A stretch of DNA of 64,000 nucleotides from Flavobacteriaceae bacterium (GCA_013043685.1 JABDNT010000002.1:62001-126000); one strand, 5' to 3'. Shown: positions 17,768 through 27,473, counted from the first letter of the stretch. Notes: a model not told the origin generated them from the letters alone. Numbers and translations are program-made.

Positions 17768-18175
17768 ATGTTAAAAGAATTTAAGAATTTTATTTTAACC
17801 GGTAATGTGATCGATTTTGCGGTAGCGGTTATCCTCGCCGGCGCGGTTGGGCTCGTAGTAAACGGGTTTGTTGCCGACATTATGATGCCTATCGTAGGAC
17901 ATTTCGCAGGTGGTATTGACTTTGCAGACATGAAGTATGTACTCGATGAAGCTGTAACAGGAGAAGATGGTGCAGTAACCACGCCTGAAAATGCCATTAT
18001 GTATGGTAAATGGGTGAATGCGATAATCAACCTGATCATTGTTGGATTTGTATTGTTCATGATCGTTAAAGCGTACAACAAATCCAAGAAACCAGCAGAA
18101 GAAGCTCCTGCAGAACCAGCAGGGCCAACTCAGGAAGAATTACTGTCTGAGATCAGAGACCTTCTGAAGAAATAA
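17768..18175 (+). CDS. mscL: Large-conductance mechanosensitive channel
   Basis: 135 residues, normal MscL size. An N-terminal amphipathic helix (MLKEFKNFI) precedes TM1 with the conserved NVIDFAVAVILAGA segment. A periplasmic loop of about 45 residues follows, then TM2 (INLIIVGFVLFMIV) and a cytoplasmic helix bundle ending EEELLSEIRDLLKK-like (actual end QEELLSEIRDLLKK). Forms a homopentamer in the inner membrane that opens under hypo-osmotic stress. A strong terminator follows. Confidence 0.97.
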   Translation: MLKEFKNFILTGNVIDFAVAVILAGAVGLVVNGFVADIMMPIVGHFAGGIDFADMKYVLDEAVTGEDGAVTTPENAIMYGKWVNAIINLIIVGFVLFMIVKAYNKSKKPAEEAPAEPAGPTQEELLSEIRDLLKK

Positions 18176-18214
18176 AATATACGTAGCCGCTACGCTACTC
18201 ATTTTAACCATAAA

Positions 18215-18250
18215 ACCCTCCTTTGCGTAAAGCTCAGGAGGGTCTTTTTT
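18215..18250 (+). terminator. Rho-independent terminator after mscL
   Basis: Stem ACCCTCCT / AGGAGGGT with a 13-nt loop, followed by a T-run. It lies 40 nt after the mscL stop and separates it from asd. Confidence 0.9.
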
Positions 18251-18286
18251 TATCCTTTTATTCTGAATAATTAAAATTCTATCTAT

Positions 18287-18294
18287 TACTTTTG
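18287..18294 (+). promoter_or_regulatory. -7 box for asd
   Basis: TACTTTTG, a perfect TAnnTTTG match, 17 nt before the asd ATG and just after the mscL terminator. Confidence 0.5.
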
Positions 18295-18311
18295 AACTTT
18301 AAACAATATCT

Positions 18312-19322
18312 ATGAAAGTTGCTGTAGTAGGCGCTACAGGGATGGTAGGCGCTGTTATGCTGAAAGTACTGGAAGAACGTAATTTTCCGGTTACCGAGTT
18401 TATTCCTGTGGCTTCGGAACGTTCTGTTGGCAAGGAGATCGTTTTTAAGGGTAAGCCATATTCTATTATCGGGCTGCAGGATGCTGTAAACGCGCGTCCG
18501 GATATCGCTATTTTTTCTGCTGGAGGCGGAACATCCCTTGAGTGGGCTCCTGCTTTCGCAGAGATTGGATGCACGGTAATAGATAATTCTTCGGCATGGC
18601 GAATGGACAGAACCAAAAAACTAGTAGTCCCTGAAATTAATGCACATGACCTGACTTCAGAAGATAAAATTATTGCAAACCCTAACTGTTCTACCATTCA
18701 GTTAGTCATGGTACTGGCTCCTCTTCATAAAAAATATACCATGAAACGAGTAATCGTTTCTACTTATCAATCGGTTTCAGGAACAGGAATTGCTGCTGTG
18801 AATCAGCTTGAAAATGAAATAAAAGGTGTGAAAGGGGAAATGGCATATCCTTACCCAATTCATAAGAATGCATTACCTCACTGTGATGTATTTGAGGCCA
18901 ACGGATATACCAAAGAAGAAATGAAATTGGCGCGAGAGCCACAGAAGATCCTCGACGACCGTAGTTTTTCGATTTCCGCAACTGCTGTCCGAATTCCTAC
19001 GGCCGGAGGCCACAGTGAGTCGGTTAATGTCGAGTTCTTCAATGATTTCGATATATCGGAAATTAGAAAAATACTACATGAGACTCCTGGAGTAACAGTT
19101 CAGGATAATCCGGATACAAATACGTATCCTATGCCTGTGTATGCTCACGACAAGGATGATGTATTTGTAGGAAGGATACGCCGCGACGAAACGCAGCCAA
19201 ACACATTAAATTTATGGATTGTAAGCGACAACCTAAGGAAAGGAGCGGCTACCAATGCGATCCAAATTGCCGAATATCTGGTTGAAAAGAATTTGGTTGG
19301 CGAAAGCGTATCAAGGGCCTAA
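18312..19322 (+). CDS. asd: Aspartate-semialdehyde dehydrogenase
   Basis: 336 residues. The NADP-binding loop GATGMVGAVML is at the N-terminus. The catalytic cysteine is C126 in NPNCSTIQ, and the substrate/proton-relay His is in AGGHSESV. It reduces aspartyl phosphate to aspartate semialdehyde, the branch point for lysine/diaminopimelate, threonine and methionine. Monocistronic: own -7 box and own terminator. Confidence 0.97.
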   Translation: MKVAVVGATGMVGAVMLKVLEERNFPVTEFIPVASERSVGKEIVFKGKPYSIIGLQDAVNARPDIAIFSAGGGTSLEWAPAFAEIGCTVIDNSSAWRMDRTKKLVVPEINAHDLTSEDKIIANPNCSTIQLVMVLAPLHKKYTMKRVIVSTYQSVSGTGIAAVNQLENEIKGVKGEMAYPYPIHKNALPHCDVFEANGYTKEEMKLAREPQKILDDRSFSISATAVRIPTAGGHSESVNVEFFNDFDISEIRKILHETPGVTVQDNPDTNTYPMPVYAHDKDDVFVGRIRRDETQPNTLNLWIVSDNLRKGAATNAIQIAEYLVEKNLVGESVSRA

Positions 19323-19348
19323 AAAAAAATCTGAGTTATTCACCATCA

Positions 19349-19383
19349 ATCCCGATGCTGTTATGTGTCGGGATTTTTATTTT
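19349..19383 (+). terminator. Terminator after asd
   Basis: Stem AATCCCGA / TCGGGATT with a 12-nt loop followed by TTTAT and further T; 26 nt after the asd stop. Confidence 0.8.
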
Positions 19384-19387
19384 TCAG

Positions 19388-19395
19388 TATCTTTA
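19388..19395 (+). promoter_or_regulatory. -7 box candidate for DoxX gene
   Basis: TATCTTTA lies immediately after the asd terminator and 28 nt before the ATG of the DoxX-like gene. Confidence 0.4.
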
Positions 19396-19423
19396 AAAGA
19401 GTATTAATCTAACCATCCCTCAT

Positions 19424-19798
19424 ATGAATTCAAATTTTACTACAATTCTGCGCATCATTCTTGCCCTTGGCCTTTTGGTTTTCGGATTAAATAAATTCGT
19501 TGGCTTCATTCCCCCTCCGGAACTCAACCCAGAAGCTTCCGACTTCATGAATTCTCTTGTCGACACAGGTTATGTACTCTACTTCCTGGGTATACTGGAG
19601 GTTGCGATCGGTTTGTTATTGTTGCTTAAAAAATGGGTTCCGTTTGCCCTTATCGTGCTTGTGCCTATTTCGGTGAACATATTATTATTCCACATATTTC
19701 TTGACTTGCCGGATATATTGCAGGCTATTATAATAGTCGGTTTAAATACTATTTTAATTATCAAATACTGGAAAGCCTATCGGCCATTATTTCATTAG
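19424..19798 (+). CDS. DoxX family membrane protein
   Basis: 124 residues with four transmembrane helices (about 7-27, 48-68, 72-92, 97-117). The first helix contains GLLVFGLNKFVGF, the typical DoxX start. DoxX-like proteins are small inner-membrane proteins of poorly defined redox function. Monocistronic between asd and the S9 peptidase. Confidence 0.85.
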   Translation: MNSNFTTILRIILALGLLVFGLNKFVGFIPPPELNPEASDFMNSLVDTGYVLYFLGILEVAIGLLLLLKKWVPFALIVLVPISVNILLFHIFLDLPDILQAIIIVGLNTILIIKYWKAYRPLFH

Positions 19799-19881
19799 GC
19801 ATATTATCCGAAATCCTCTGAATTCTTTAACAGTATGACTGTGTGCTTTTTAGTACATTTACGGTCAAATTTTGAATCAAC

Positions 19882-22044
19882 ATGAAAAAGAGTATCATTC
19901 TACCTTTTCTTGCACTTATACTCATAGCGTGTAAGGAGGAGATTAAAAAAGAACCCATTGCTGTGAACTATCCCGAGACGAAACAAGTTGATACGGTCAC
20001 AACCTATTTCGGAACTGAAGTTAAGGATCCCTACCGATGGCTGGAAGATGATATGAGTGACGAAACCGGGGACTGGGTAAAGCGACAAAATGAAGTGACT
20101 TTTGGTTACCTTGACAATGTGCCTTTCAGGGAGGAGTTAAAACAAAGACTCGAAACTCTATGGAACTATGAAAAGGTAGGTGCTCCTTTTAAGGAAGGCG
20201 ATTATACCTACTTCAGAAAAAATGACGGCCTTCAAAATCAATTTGTAATTTATCGTTATAGAACCGGAGAAGATCCCTCCACTGCTGAAGTATTCCTGGA
20301 CCCAAATACATTCAAGGAAGACGGAACTATTTCCTTGGGAGGGTTAAGTTTTTCAGACAATGGTGCTGCTGCAGCCTACAGTATCTCTGAAGGGGGAAGT
20401 GATTGGAGAAAGGTCCTTGTAATGAATACCGAATCCAAAGAGATCGTGGAGGATACCCTGATGGATGTGAAATTTAGTGGTCTTTCCTGGAAAGCAAATG
20501 ACGGATTCTATTATTCCAGTTACGACAAGCCTGAAGGAAGCGAGCTATCTGCTAAAACAGATCAACACAAACTGTATTATCACAAGCTTGGCACCCCTCA
20601 AACCGAAGATCAACTCGTCTACGGAGGGACTGCCGATGAAAAACACCGATATGTAGGTGGATATGTCACTGAGGATAACCGTTATCTGGTGGTTACTGCC
20701 AGTATATCGACCTCCGGGAACAAACTCTTCATAAAAGATCTTCAGAATCCGGGAAGTGGGTTCACGACAATATTAGATCATGCAGATAGTGATACTTACG
20801 TTATGGAAAACGAAGGTTCCAAGCTATATTTAGCCACCAACCTGAATGCACCGAACCAGAAGATCGTAACTGTGGATGCATCTAATCCAACACCTGACAA
20901 TTGGGTGGATTTCATTCCAGAAACTGATAATGTTTTAAGTCCGTCGAGTGGCGGGAAGTACATTTTCGCCGAATATATGGTAGACGCTGTTTCTAAAGTA
21001 TTTCAATACGACTTCGACGGAAATATGATTCGAGAGATTGAACTGCCGGGCATTGGTAGCGCAGGCGGTTTTGGTGCTAAAAAAGAAGAAACTGAATTGT
21101 ACTACTCTTTCACTAATTATGTTACTCCCGGAAGTATCTACAAATTCAATATGGAGAACGGAGAATCTGAATTATATCGCAAGCCGGAAATTGATTTCAA
21201 TCCAGACGATTACGAAAGCAACCAGGTCTTCTATACCTCCAAGGATGGTACTAAAGTACCAATGATCATAACGCACAAAAAAGGGATTGAACTAAACGGT
21301 AAGAATCCTACTATCCTATATGGATATGGAGGGTTTAATATTAGCCTTACCCCTGGTTTCAGCATCACGAATGCTGTCTGGATGGAACAGGGTGGTATCT
21401 ATGCCGTACCAAACCTTCGTGGAGGTGGCGAATACGGGAAAAAGTGGCATCTGGCCGGAACCAAGATGCAAAAACAAAATGTTTTTGACGACTTTATAGC
21501 AGCGGCTGAATACCTTATTGAGAATAACTATACTTCCAAAGATTACCTTGCCATTCGGGGTGGTTCGAATGGAGGATTATTGGTAGGAGCAACGATGACT
21601 CAGCGCCCGGACCTGATGAAGGTTGCGCTTCCAGCCGTGGGAGTGCTGGACATGCTGCGTTATCATACATTTACCGCCGGTGCCGGATGGGCATACGATT
21701 ACGGTACTGCCGATGATGACAAAGAAATGTTCGAATACTTGAAAGGTTATTCTCCCGTGCACAACGTGAAAGACGGCGTCGAGTATCCTGCTACTTTAAT
21801 AACCACAGGTGATCATGATGATCGTGTGGTACCTGCCCATAGCTTTAAATTTGCTGCCGAATTGCAAGCAAGGCAATCTGGCACTAATCCAACCCTTATA
21901 CGCATTGAAACTGATGCAGGACATGGAGCGGGAACTCCTGTAAGCAAGAGAATCGAGCAATATGCTGATATTTTTGGATTCACTTTATACAATATGGGAT
22001 ATGAAGTGTTACCGGAAAAAGTTAATGAAGAGGTGAAAGAATAA
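19882..22044 (+). CDS. Prolyl oligopeptidase family serine peptidase (S9A), lipoprotein
   Basis: 720 residues. A lipoprotein signal ends LALILIAC (lipid-modified Cys at ~17). An N-terminal segment DPYRWLEDD and a seven-bladed propeller (~80-435) precede the alpha/beta hydrolase domain. The catalytic triad is visible: S562 in RGGSNGGL, an Asp in the DHDDRVVP motif (644-651), and H681 in DAGHGAG. It cleaves short peptides after proline, here presumably in the periplasm or at the outer membrane. A TACATTTA box at 19854-19861 may be its promoter. Monocistronic: a strong terminator follows. Confidence 0.95.
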   Translation: MKKSIILPFLALILIACKEEIKKEPIAVNYPETKQVDTVTTYFGTEVKDPYRWLEDDMSDETGDWVKRQNEVTFGYLDNVPFREELKQRLETLWNYEKVGAPFKEGDYTYFRKNDGLQNQFVIYRYRTGEDPSTAEVFLDPNTFKEDGTISLGGLSFSDNGAAAAYSISEGGSDWRKVLVMNTESKEIVEDTLMDVKFSGLSWKANDGFYYSSYDKPEGSELSAKTDQHKLYYHKLGTPQTEDQLVYGGTADEKHRYVGGYVTEDNRYLVVTASISTSGNKLFIKDLQNPGSGFTTILDHADSDTYVMENEGSKLYLATNLNAPNQKIVTVDASNPTPDNWVDFIPETDNVLSPSSGGKYIFAEYMVDAVSKVFQYDFDGNMIREIELPGIGSAGGFGAKKEETELYYSFTNYVTPGSIYKFNMENGESELYRKPEIDFNPDDYESNQVFYTSKDGTKVPMIITHKKGIELNGKNPTILYGYGGFNISLTPGFSITNAVWMEQGGIYAVPNLRGGGEYGKKWHLAGTKMQKQNVFDDFIAAAEYLIENNYTSKDYLAIRGGSNGGLLVGATMTQRPDLMKVALPAVGVLDMLRYHTFTAGAGWAYDYGTADDDKEMFEYLKGYSPVHNVKDGVEYPATLITTGDHDDRVVPAHSFKFAAELQARQSGTNPTLIRIETDAGHGAGTPVSKRIEQYADIFGFTLYNMGYEVLPEKVNEEVKE

Positions 22045-22062
22045 AGCATTCAACTATTACTA

Positions 22063-22106
22063 AAGGGTTGTTTCCTGATACTCTCTTGGGAAACAACCTT
22101 TTTCTT
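22063..22106 (+). terminator. Terminator after S9 peptidase
   Basis: Perfect 10-bp stem GGTTGTTTCC / GGAAACAACC with a 13-nt loop and a following T-run, 19 nt after the peptidase stop. An in-frame TTG of the next gene falls inside this hairpin and is therefore not its start. Confidence 0.88.
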
Positions 22107-22115
22107 TACCAGAAT

Positions 22116-23063
22116 ATGTTAAAGGTAAATATCGAAACATTCTCGTATGATCAAACTGAAATATTAAAAAATATTCAGTTCGAGCTTGAACCAGGGGAAC
22201 ACCTTGCCGTGCTTGGTGAAAGCGGCTGTGGTAAATCTACTTTACTTCATCTCATCTATGGGCTTTTACAATTGGAAAAAGGCAGCTTACATTGGGACAG
22301 CAAAGAGTTGAAAGGTCCAAAGTTCAACCTGGTTCCAGGCGAGCCGTTTATAAAACTTGTAGCCCAGGAATACAACGTAATGCCTTTCACGACAGTGGCA
22401 GAAAATGTCGCCGAACATCTATCCAGGCGGGACCCGGAAGAAGATTCGATCAGAGTTCAGGAGTTGCTCGAAGTGGTCAATCTGGATGAATTTTCGGAAA
22501 CTATGGTTAAAAACCTGAGTGGAGGGCAAAAACAGCGGGTGGCCCTGGCCAAAGCATTGGCCAAACAACCGGAGCTACTGCTTCTGGATGAGCCATTCAG
22601 TCATATTGATACTTTCAGAAAAAATAAACTAAGGCGGAAATTATACGATTATCTTAAAGAAAAAAATATCGCATGTATCACGGCTACGCATGATGCGGCA
22701 GAGGCGTTGGCTTTTTCAGATCATTTGTTATTGCTGAAGGATGGGACTATGGAAGCCCTGGGTTCTCCTGAGCAGATTTATGGTTCGGTGGCGAATGTTT
22801 ATCAGGCCGGATTTTTTGATGAAGTGAATTTATTGCCTGCATTCTTATCCAATTCCGATGACAGATCAGGCGAAATGATCCTATTTCCACATATGTTGAT
22901 GTATTCTGCTGAAGCAACAGAAATTAAGGTTATTGTGCAGAAAAGCTACTTCAAAGGGAGTCATTATTTAATTTATTCTGAATGGAACGGCCAAGCTGTA
23001 TTCTTTGAACATTCAAAGCGACTTGAGAAGGGAGAAAGCTTATATTTAACCATTGCGGAATAG
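22116..23063 (+). CDS. ABC transporter ATP-binding protein, orphan (Fe3+/polyamine-type ATPase)
   Basis: 315 residues from ATG 22116. The frame extends to a TTG at 22068, but that lies in the upstream terminator. Walker A is GESGCGKST, the Q-loop is VAQEY, the signature is LSGGQKQR, and Walker B is LLLLDEPFSHID with a THD switch His. The order and the ~80-residue C-terminal beta-rich extension resemble the PotA/FbpC branch with a TOBE-like domain. No permease or binding protein is adjacent, so substrate and partner are unknown. Confidence 0.88.
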   Translation: MLKVNIETFSYDQTEILKNIQFELEPGEHLAVLGESGCGKSTLLHLIYGLLQLEKGSLHWDSKELKGPKFNLVPGEPFIKLVAQEYNVMPFTTVAENVAEHLSRRDPEEDSIRVQELLEVVNLDEFSETMVKNLSGGQKQRVALAKALAKQPELLLLDEPFSHIDTFRKNKLRRKLYDYLKEKNIACITATHDAAEALAFSDHLLLLKDGTMEALGSPEQIYGSVANVYQAGFFDEVNLLPAFLSNSDDRSGEMILFPHMLMYSAEATEIKVIVQKSYFKGSHYLIYSEWNGQAVFFEHSKRLEKGESLYLTIAE

Positions 23064-23106
23064 TACAGCAATTCCTTTCCATTCGAGAAACCCAACATTA
23101 AAAATT

Positions 23107-23640
23107 ATGAAAAAACTAATCTATACAATTCTTATCGCGCTTTGTACTGGTTCAGCTATGTATTCTCAGGAATCTTCAGAAGATTATTCCGAAAAAGTAA
23201 ACTCCATTGATTCTATCATCGAGACTTTATATGGAGTCATTTCCGGTGAAAAAGGTGAAGAACGAAATTGGGAGCTATTCAAATTTCTGTTTACACCTGA
23301 TGCGAAGCTTATCCCGTCTGGTAAGAACGCAGACAACACTTATAATGTAAGGTATATGACGCCCAGCGATTACATTGAATTAGCTGGAAAATGGTTGATC
23401 GAAAATGGATTCTATGAAAAAGAGATTTATCGTAAGACGGAATCATTTGGAAATGTAACGCACGTGTTCAGTACTTATGAATCCTATTATTCGTCATCAG
23501 ATAAAGAACCTTTCATGCGGGGAATCAATAGTATACAGTTACTTGATGACGGAAATCGATGGTGGGTGGTCAATATCTACTGGACTGCGGAAACAGATGA
23601 AGATCCAATCCCGGTTAAATATTTACCGAAACGAAATTAG
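23107..23640 (+). CDS. Secreted NTF2/SnoaL-like protein
   Basis: 177 residues from ATG 23107, where a signal peptide begins (MKKLIYTILIALCTGSAMYSQ); the frame is open further upstream. The mature part has the NTF2-like pattern: an N-terminal helix (SIDSIIETLYGVISG), FLFTPDAKLIP, MTPSDYIELAGKWL, a strand VTHVFSTYESYYS, and a final strand WWVVNIYWTAE. Such domains bind small ligands or act as enzymes. No catalytic residue can be assigned. It follows the ABC ATPase by 43 nt. Confidence 0.75.
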   Translation: MKKLIYTILIALCTGSAMYSQESSEDYSEKVNSIDSIIETLYGVISGEKGEERNWELFKFLFTPDAKLIPSGKNADNTYNVRYMTPSDYIELAGKWLIENGFYEKEIYRKTESFGNVTHVFSTYESYYSSSDKEPFMRGINSIQLLDDGNRWWVVNIYWTAETDEDPIPVKYLPKRN

Positions 23641-23692
23641 ACTGTGACAATTTTGAGATAAGGAGTTTGAATACTCCGACTATTAATTTCTA

Positions 23693-24151
23693 TTAGTGAA
23701 TCTCCAGGATATTGATTTTCTTATCATTGAAGACTGCAACCTCTCCTAATTTCCTGCCTAACATCAATTTTCCTATTGGACTTTCCAGTGATACACAGTA
23801 ATATGTTTTCCCTTCAATTTTAATCGCTCCTGCAGAAACACTCATGAAGTAATTCGCATGATCTGTTACTACAAGGCTGCCTAAATGGGCAATTTCGTTT
23901 AAATGTTCCAGGGAAATCTTATTTAGAATTGCTTCTTGTTTCTCTACTTCAACTATCTGATGACTCAAATTCTCTCTTTCGAGTTGTAGCATGGCTCTAT
24001 TGGTATGGTGCTTATCGCCTACAGTGCTTTTTCCCTCATCATTAAGTGAATTTTTAATACCACTTAATGCCATATTAATTCGCTCCCGGTGTGATGAGAT
24101 ATAGTCTTTACATTTAGAGAACAATTTTATTTTAATCTCCTGGTTGGTCAT
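23693..24151 (-). CDS. GreA/GreB C-terminal-domain-like protein
   Basis: 152 residues. An N-terminal coiled-coil-like half (~1-85, with KKxE-type charged heptads) is followed by an FKBP-like half. There, LGSLVVTDHANYFMSVSAG and VSLESPIGKLMLGRKLGEV match the GreA C-terminal pattern (SPIGxxLLGxxxGD). Relatives in Flavobacteriia are often labelled 3-oxoacyl-ACP synthase in databases; nothing in the sequence supports that. A role in RNA polymerase binding is inferred. The start overlaps the mtgA 3' end by 20 nt, so it is the last gene of the leftward unit. Confidence 0.7.
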   Translation of the reverse strand: MTNQEIKIKLFSKCKDYISSHRERINMALSGIKNSLNDEGKSTVGDKHHTNRAMLQLERENLSHQIVEVEKQEAILNKISLEHLNEIAHLGSLVVTDHANYFMSVSAGAIKIEGKTYYCVSLESPIGKLMLGRKLGEVAVFNDKKINILEIH

Positions 24152-24827
24152 TCTTATTAATATTTAATTCCCCTAAGTTATTCATTTGGCGCAAAACCCA
24201 TTGTTTTCTTTTTTCTAAATACGCTGTTCGTGGTGAAGCTTTATAGTTTCTGGGATTAGGTAAAATTACAGCAATCGCGGCCGATTCGTGTTTTGTTAGA
24301 TTTTTAGCGTCCTTATTGAACCAATATTTTGAAGCCGCCTGAATCCCGTAAACTCCTTCTCCCATCTCAATGCTGTTCAAATATACTTCCAAAATCCGTT
24401 CTTTACCCCATAGGTTTTCTATGAGAAAGGTAAAATACGTTTCCAGGCCCTTTCTGAACCAGCTTCTTCCCGGCCATAAAAATACATTTTTTGCTGTTTG
24501 TTGGGAAATAGTACTTCCTCCTTTTAGGCTTTTACCAACCTTATTGTCCTTGTAGGCCTTCTTTATGGCTTCATAATCAAATCCATTATGGGTAGTGAAA
24601 TTCTGATCTTCGGCGCTAATCACCGCCAGTTGCATGACCTTAGAAATATCCTCTAAAGGCACCCAATCATGTTTAATATAGACCGTAGTTTCAGATTGAA
24701 AAGATCGTATGGCCATCAATGGTGTGGCCGGAACAGGTAAGAAACGGTATAGTAATACCCATACTATGGATAAAACTACAAACCAAAGTGTGGTTTTAAT
24801 TAGAAAACGGAACAGTTTCTTTATCAT
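24132..24827 (-). CDS. mtgA: Monofunctional biosynthetic peptidoglycan transglycosylase
   Basis: 231 residues from ATG 24827, whose A is shared with the upstream TGA. The reading frame continues upstream into the FAD gene, but residues before MIKKLF are not family-like. One transmembrane helix (~10-30) is followed by a GT51 domain with the catalytic Glu E73 in SAEDQNFTTHNGFD, plus KGGSTISQQTAKN and NSIEMGEGVYGIQAAS. It polymerises lipid II glycan chains in the periplasm. Translationally coupled to the FAD oxidoreductase upstream. Confidence 0.93.
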   Translation of the reverse strand: MIKKLFRFLIKTTLWFVVLSIVWVLLYRFLPVPATPLMAIRSFQSETTVYIKHDWVPLEDISKVMQLAVISAEDQNFTTHNGFDYEAIKKAYKDNKVGKSLKGGSTISQQTAKNVFLWPGRSWFRKGLETYFTFLIENLWGKERILEVYLNSIEMGEGVYGIQAASKYWFNKDAKNLTKHESAAIAVILPNPRNYKASPRTAYLEKRKQWVLRQMNNLGELNINKNDQPGD

Positions 24828-25954
24828 CAGGAATCTACAAGTTCTGCCATATGTTTTCCTATCGAACTCCCTATGGCTACCCCCATTCCTCCAAGGCGTA
24901 CCCCACAATACACGTGATCATCAATTTTTTTAACGATAGGCTTTTTTTTGCCGCCTACTCCCATAATACCACTCCAGCGGCTTTCAATTTCAAACGCTGT
25001 GCCCGGTAAAATTGTTGTGCTAAGTAATTCGTCCAGCTTGTTTTGAACGAGTGCGGTAAGGCCTAATTCGGTAGTTTCCTCTGCGTTGAAATCCAGGTTT
25101 CTGCCTCCTCCCAGTAGTATTCTATCATCGATATTTCTAAAATAGTAATACCCTTTCTCCAAATGAAATGTTCCTTTGATCTTCAGATCCTTAATTGGCT
25201 TTGTGATCAATACCTGTGCTCTGGCGGGTTGTAATTCCTCTTTGAATAGCTGTTTTGCAAAGCCGTTTGTAGCAAGGAGGAGCTTCTTTACTGAAATTTC
25301 CACATTTTTGTTTAAAATGATCGAAATCGCACCGTTTTTGGGTAAATATGACTCAATTTCGACTGAATTTATGACAAAAATGTCCATTTCTGCCGCCTTT
25401 TTTAATAACGCCTGCATCATCATTCCAGTGTTGATCTGGCCTTCAAATTGATTAAAAATGAGCTTTTTTTGAGTGTTTTTGAATGAAAACGGGTCGTTTT
25501 TCACTATAAAAACGCCCTTTTCAGCATAAAATGCCATTTTCATCAAATTATTGACATATGGCAGATTGGAGAGACACTTTTCGTATAATTGTTCATCTGC
25601 CGCACTAAATACTTCATAGCCTCCATATTCATGATAGTCAATTTCATGGTCTCCCAACGTTTCTCGCAGTAATTTTAGTCCTTCTATTCTACCTCTAATA
25701 ATCTGAATAACTTCTTCCTCGGAATGAGTTTTAAGATCTTCCAGTATCTCCGAAACACTGCCAAAACATGCAAAACCCGCATTCTTAGTACTCGCGCCAC
25801 TTGGTAATATCCCCTTTTCAAATACAACGATCTTTTTTTTAGGGTGTTTTTTGCGAAGTGCCAAAGCACAACTTAATCCAACAATCCCACTTCCTACAAT
25901 TGCAAAGTCTATATCGCTGAACCAGCTTTTTTGTTCCCAGTACGAAAGATTCAT
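24827..25954 (-). CDS. FAD-dependent oxidoreductase (DAO family)
   Basis: 375 residues. The N-terminal Rossmann motif FAIVGSGIVGLSCALAL and the following VVFEKG acidic strand bind FAD. SGASTKNAGFACFG matches the flavin-adjacent loop of DadA/glycine-oxidase-type enzymes. The C-terminal GGMGVAIGSSIG closes the FAD domain. Probably oxidises an amino acid or amine; the substrate is not predictable. First gene of the unit with mtgA and the GreA-like gene, after the accC terminator. Confidence 0.88.
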   Translation of the reverse strand: MNLSYWEQKSWFSDIDFAIVGSGIVGLSCALALRKKHPKKKIVVFEKGILPSGASTKNAGFACFGSVSEILEDLKTHSEEEVIQIIRGRIEGLKLLRETLGDHEIDYHEYGGYEVFSAADEQLYEKCLSNLPYVNNLMKMAFYAEKGVFIVKNDPFSFKNTQKKLIFNQFEGQINTGMMMQALLKKAAEMDIFVINSVEIESYLPKNGAISIILNKNVEISVKKLLLATNGFAKQLFKEELQPARAQVLITKPIKDLKIKGTFHLEKGYYYFRNIDDRILLGGGRNLDFNAEETTELGLTALVQNKLDELLSTTILPGTAFEIESRWSGIMGVGGKKKPIVKKIDDHVYCGVRLGGMGVAIGSSIGKHMAELVDS

Positions 25955-25989
25955 AATATGCGATATTATTAATTCGAGTAAAATTCAAC

Positions 25990-26040
25990 AAAAAGAGCCA
26001 AATCCCTCAAGAATTTTAGCTCTTTTTTGGAATTTGGCTC
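25990..26040 (-). terminator. Terminator after accC with nested alternative hairpin
   Basis: On the minus strand GAGCCAAAT pairs with ATTTGGCTC, followed by TTTTTG: a good rho-independent terminator for accC, whose stop is at 26068. On the plus strand the same DNA offers an overlapping alternative: AAAGAGC with GCTCTTTTTT at about 25993-26036. This may stop transcription from the other side. Confidence 0.75.
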
Positions 26041-26067
26041 ATGTTTTGGCCAAAATTCTAGATTTTA

Positions 26068-27417
26068 CTATTCTTCAGGAGCTTCCATTTCCCAGTCATC
26101 CATGAAGGCCGTCGTATAATTTCCAGCTACATAATCCGGGTGATCCATCAATTGGCGATGGAATGGAATGGTTGTCTTAATTCCTTCAATCACAAATTCG
26201 TCCAGTGCTCGTTTCATTTTGTTGATGGCTTCGTCACGTGTCTGAGCAGTAGTAATAAGCTTTGCGATCATGGAATCGTAATTCGGAGGGATCATATATC
26301 CCGCATACACGTGAGTATCAAGGCGAACACCGTGTCCTCCAGGTGCGTGTAAAGTCGTAATCTTCCCGGGCGAAGGACGAAAATCATTATATGGATCTTC
26401 CGCATTTATCCTGCATTCAATAGAATGAAGGTTTGGAGTATAATGCTTACCTGAAATAGGAACCCCTGCTGCCACAAGAATCTGTTCACGAATGAGATCG
26501 AAGTCGATCACCTGTTCGGTAATTGGGTGTTCCACCTGAATTCGGGTATTCATCTCCATAAAATAGAAGTTTCTATTCTTATCCACGAGAAATTCTACTG
26601 TTCCTGCACCTTCGTATTTAATATACTCTGCCGCTTTTACCGCAGCCATTCCCATATCGTTTCTTAGTTTTTTGGTCATAAAAGGGCTTGGAGTCTCTTC
26701 CGTAAGTTTCTGATGTCTTCTTTGAATAGAACAGTCTCTTTCACTTAAATGACATGCTTTTCCAGAACTATCACCCACAATTTGAATCTCAATATGTCTC
26801 GGCTCTTCTATGAGTTTCTCCATATACATATCATCATTGCCAAAAGCCGCCTTACTTTCCTGTCTTGCTGATTCCCAGGCGTCCTGCAGGTCTTCTTCCT
26901 TCCATACGGCTCTCATTCCTTTTCCTCCTCCCCCTGCGCTGGCTTTAAGCATTACAGGGTAACCGGTTTCAAGGGCTAGTTTCTTACAGGATTCAAAATC
27001 CTCGATCACGCCTTCGCTTCCGGGAACGCACGGTACTCCTGCTTCCTTCATGGTAGCTTTCGCACTGGCCTTATCCCCCATCTTTTCGATCATTTCGGGA
27101 GAAGCTCCAATAAACTTTATATCGTGTTCTTCACAAATTTTTGAAAACCTTGCATTTTCCGACAGGAAGCCATATCCTGGATGTATTGCGTCGGCATTAG
27201 TGATTTCCGCTGCTGAAATGATATTTGCAATCTTCAGGTAGCTTTCTGAACTAGGTGCCGGGCCTATACACACGGCTTCATCGGCAAATCTTACGTGAAG
27301 GCTCTCTTCATCGGCTTTGGAATAAACAGCAACTGTTTTAATTCCCATCTCTTTGCACGTTCGGATAACCCGCAACGCTATTTCACCACGATTGGCTATT
27401 AGTATCTTTTTAAACAT
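26068..27417 (-). CDS. accC: Acetyl-CoA carboxylase, biotin carboxylase subunit
   Basis: 449 residues, full length. N-terminal [19 protein letters not shown]-grasp loop GGGGKG (162-167), and [12 protein letters not shown], which holds the catalytic Glu/Arg region. It carboxylates biotin on AccB with ATP and bicarbonate, the first half-reaction of fatty-acid synthesis. It lies 56 nt after accB in an accB-accC unit; the carboxyltransferase genes are elsewhere. Confidence 0.97.
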   Translation of the reverse strand: MFKKILIANRGEIALRVIRTCKEMGIKTVAVYSKADEESLHVRFADEAVCIGPAPSSESYLKIANIISAAEITNADAIHPGYGFLSENARFSKICEEHDIKFIGASPEMIEKMGDKASAKATMKEAGVPCVPGSEGVIEDFESCKKLALETGYPVMLKASAGGGGKGMRAVWKEEDLQDAWESARQESKAAFGNDDMYMEKLIEEPRHIEIQIVGDSSGKACHLSERDCSIQRRHQKLTEETPSPFMTKKLRNDMGMAAVKAAEYIKYEGAGTVEFLVDKNRNFYFMEMNTRIQVEHPITEQVIDFDLIREQILVAAGVPISGKHYTPNLHSIECRINAEDPYNDFRPSPGKITTLHAPGGHGVRLDTHVYAGYMIPPNYDSMIAKLITTAQTRDEAINKMKRALDEFVIEGIKTTIPFHRQLMDHPDYVAGNYTTAFMDDWEMEAPEE

Positions 27418-27473
27418 AATCTTCTCGAAATTTCAAGACACAACAATACTGTGTTCCGCCCTGTGATTTGAAT

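Noticed and set aside
18182-18194. Small GTAGC/GCTAC inverted repeat after mscL
   Set aside because: Five-base stem with one-base loop, not stable; the real terminator follows at 18215.
22068-22115. Upstream TTG start for the ABC ATPase
   Set aside because: It lies inside the S9 peptidase terminator hairpin; ATG 22116 is adjacent to the conserved first strand.
24828-24908. 27-codon upstream extension of mtgA
   Set aside because: It overlaps the FAD oxidoreductase 3' end in another frame; the coupled TGATG start at 24827 is better.
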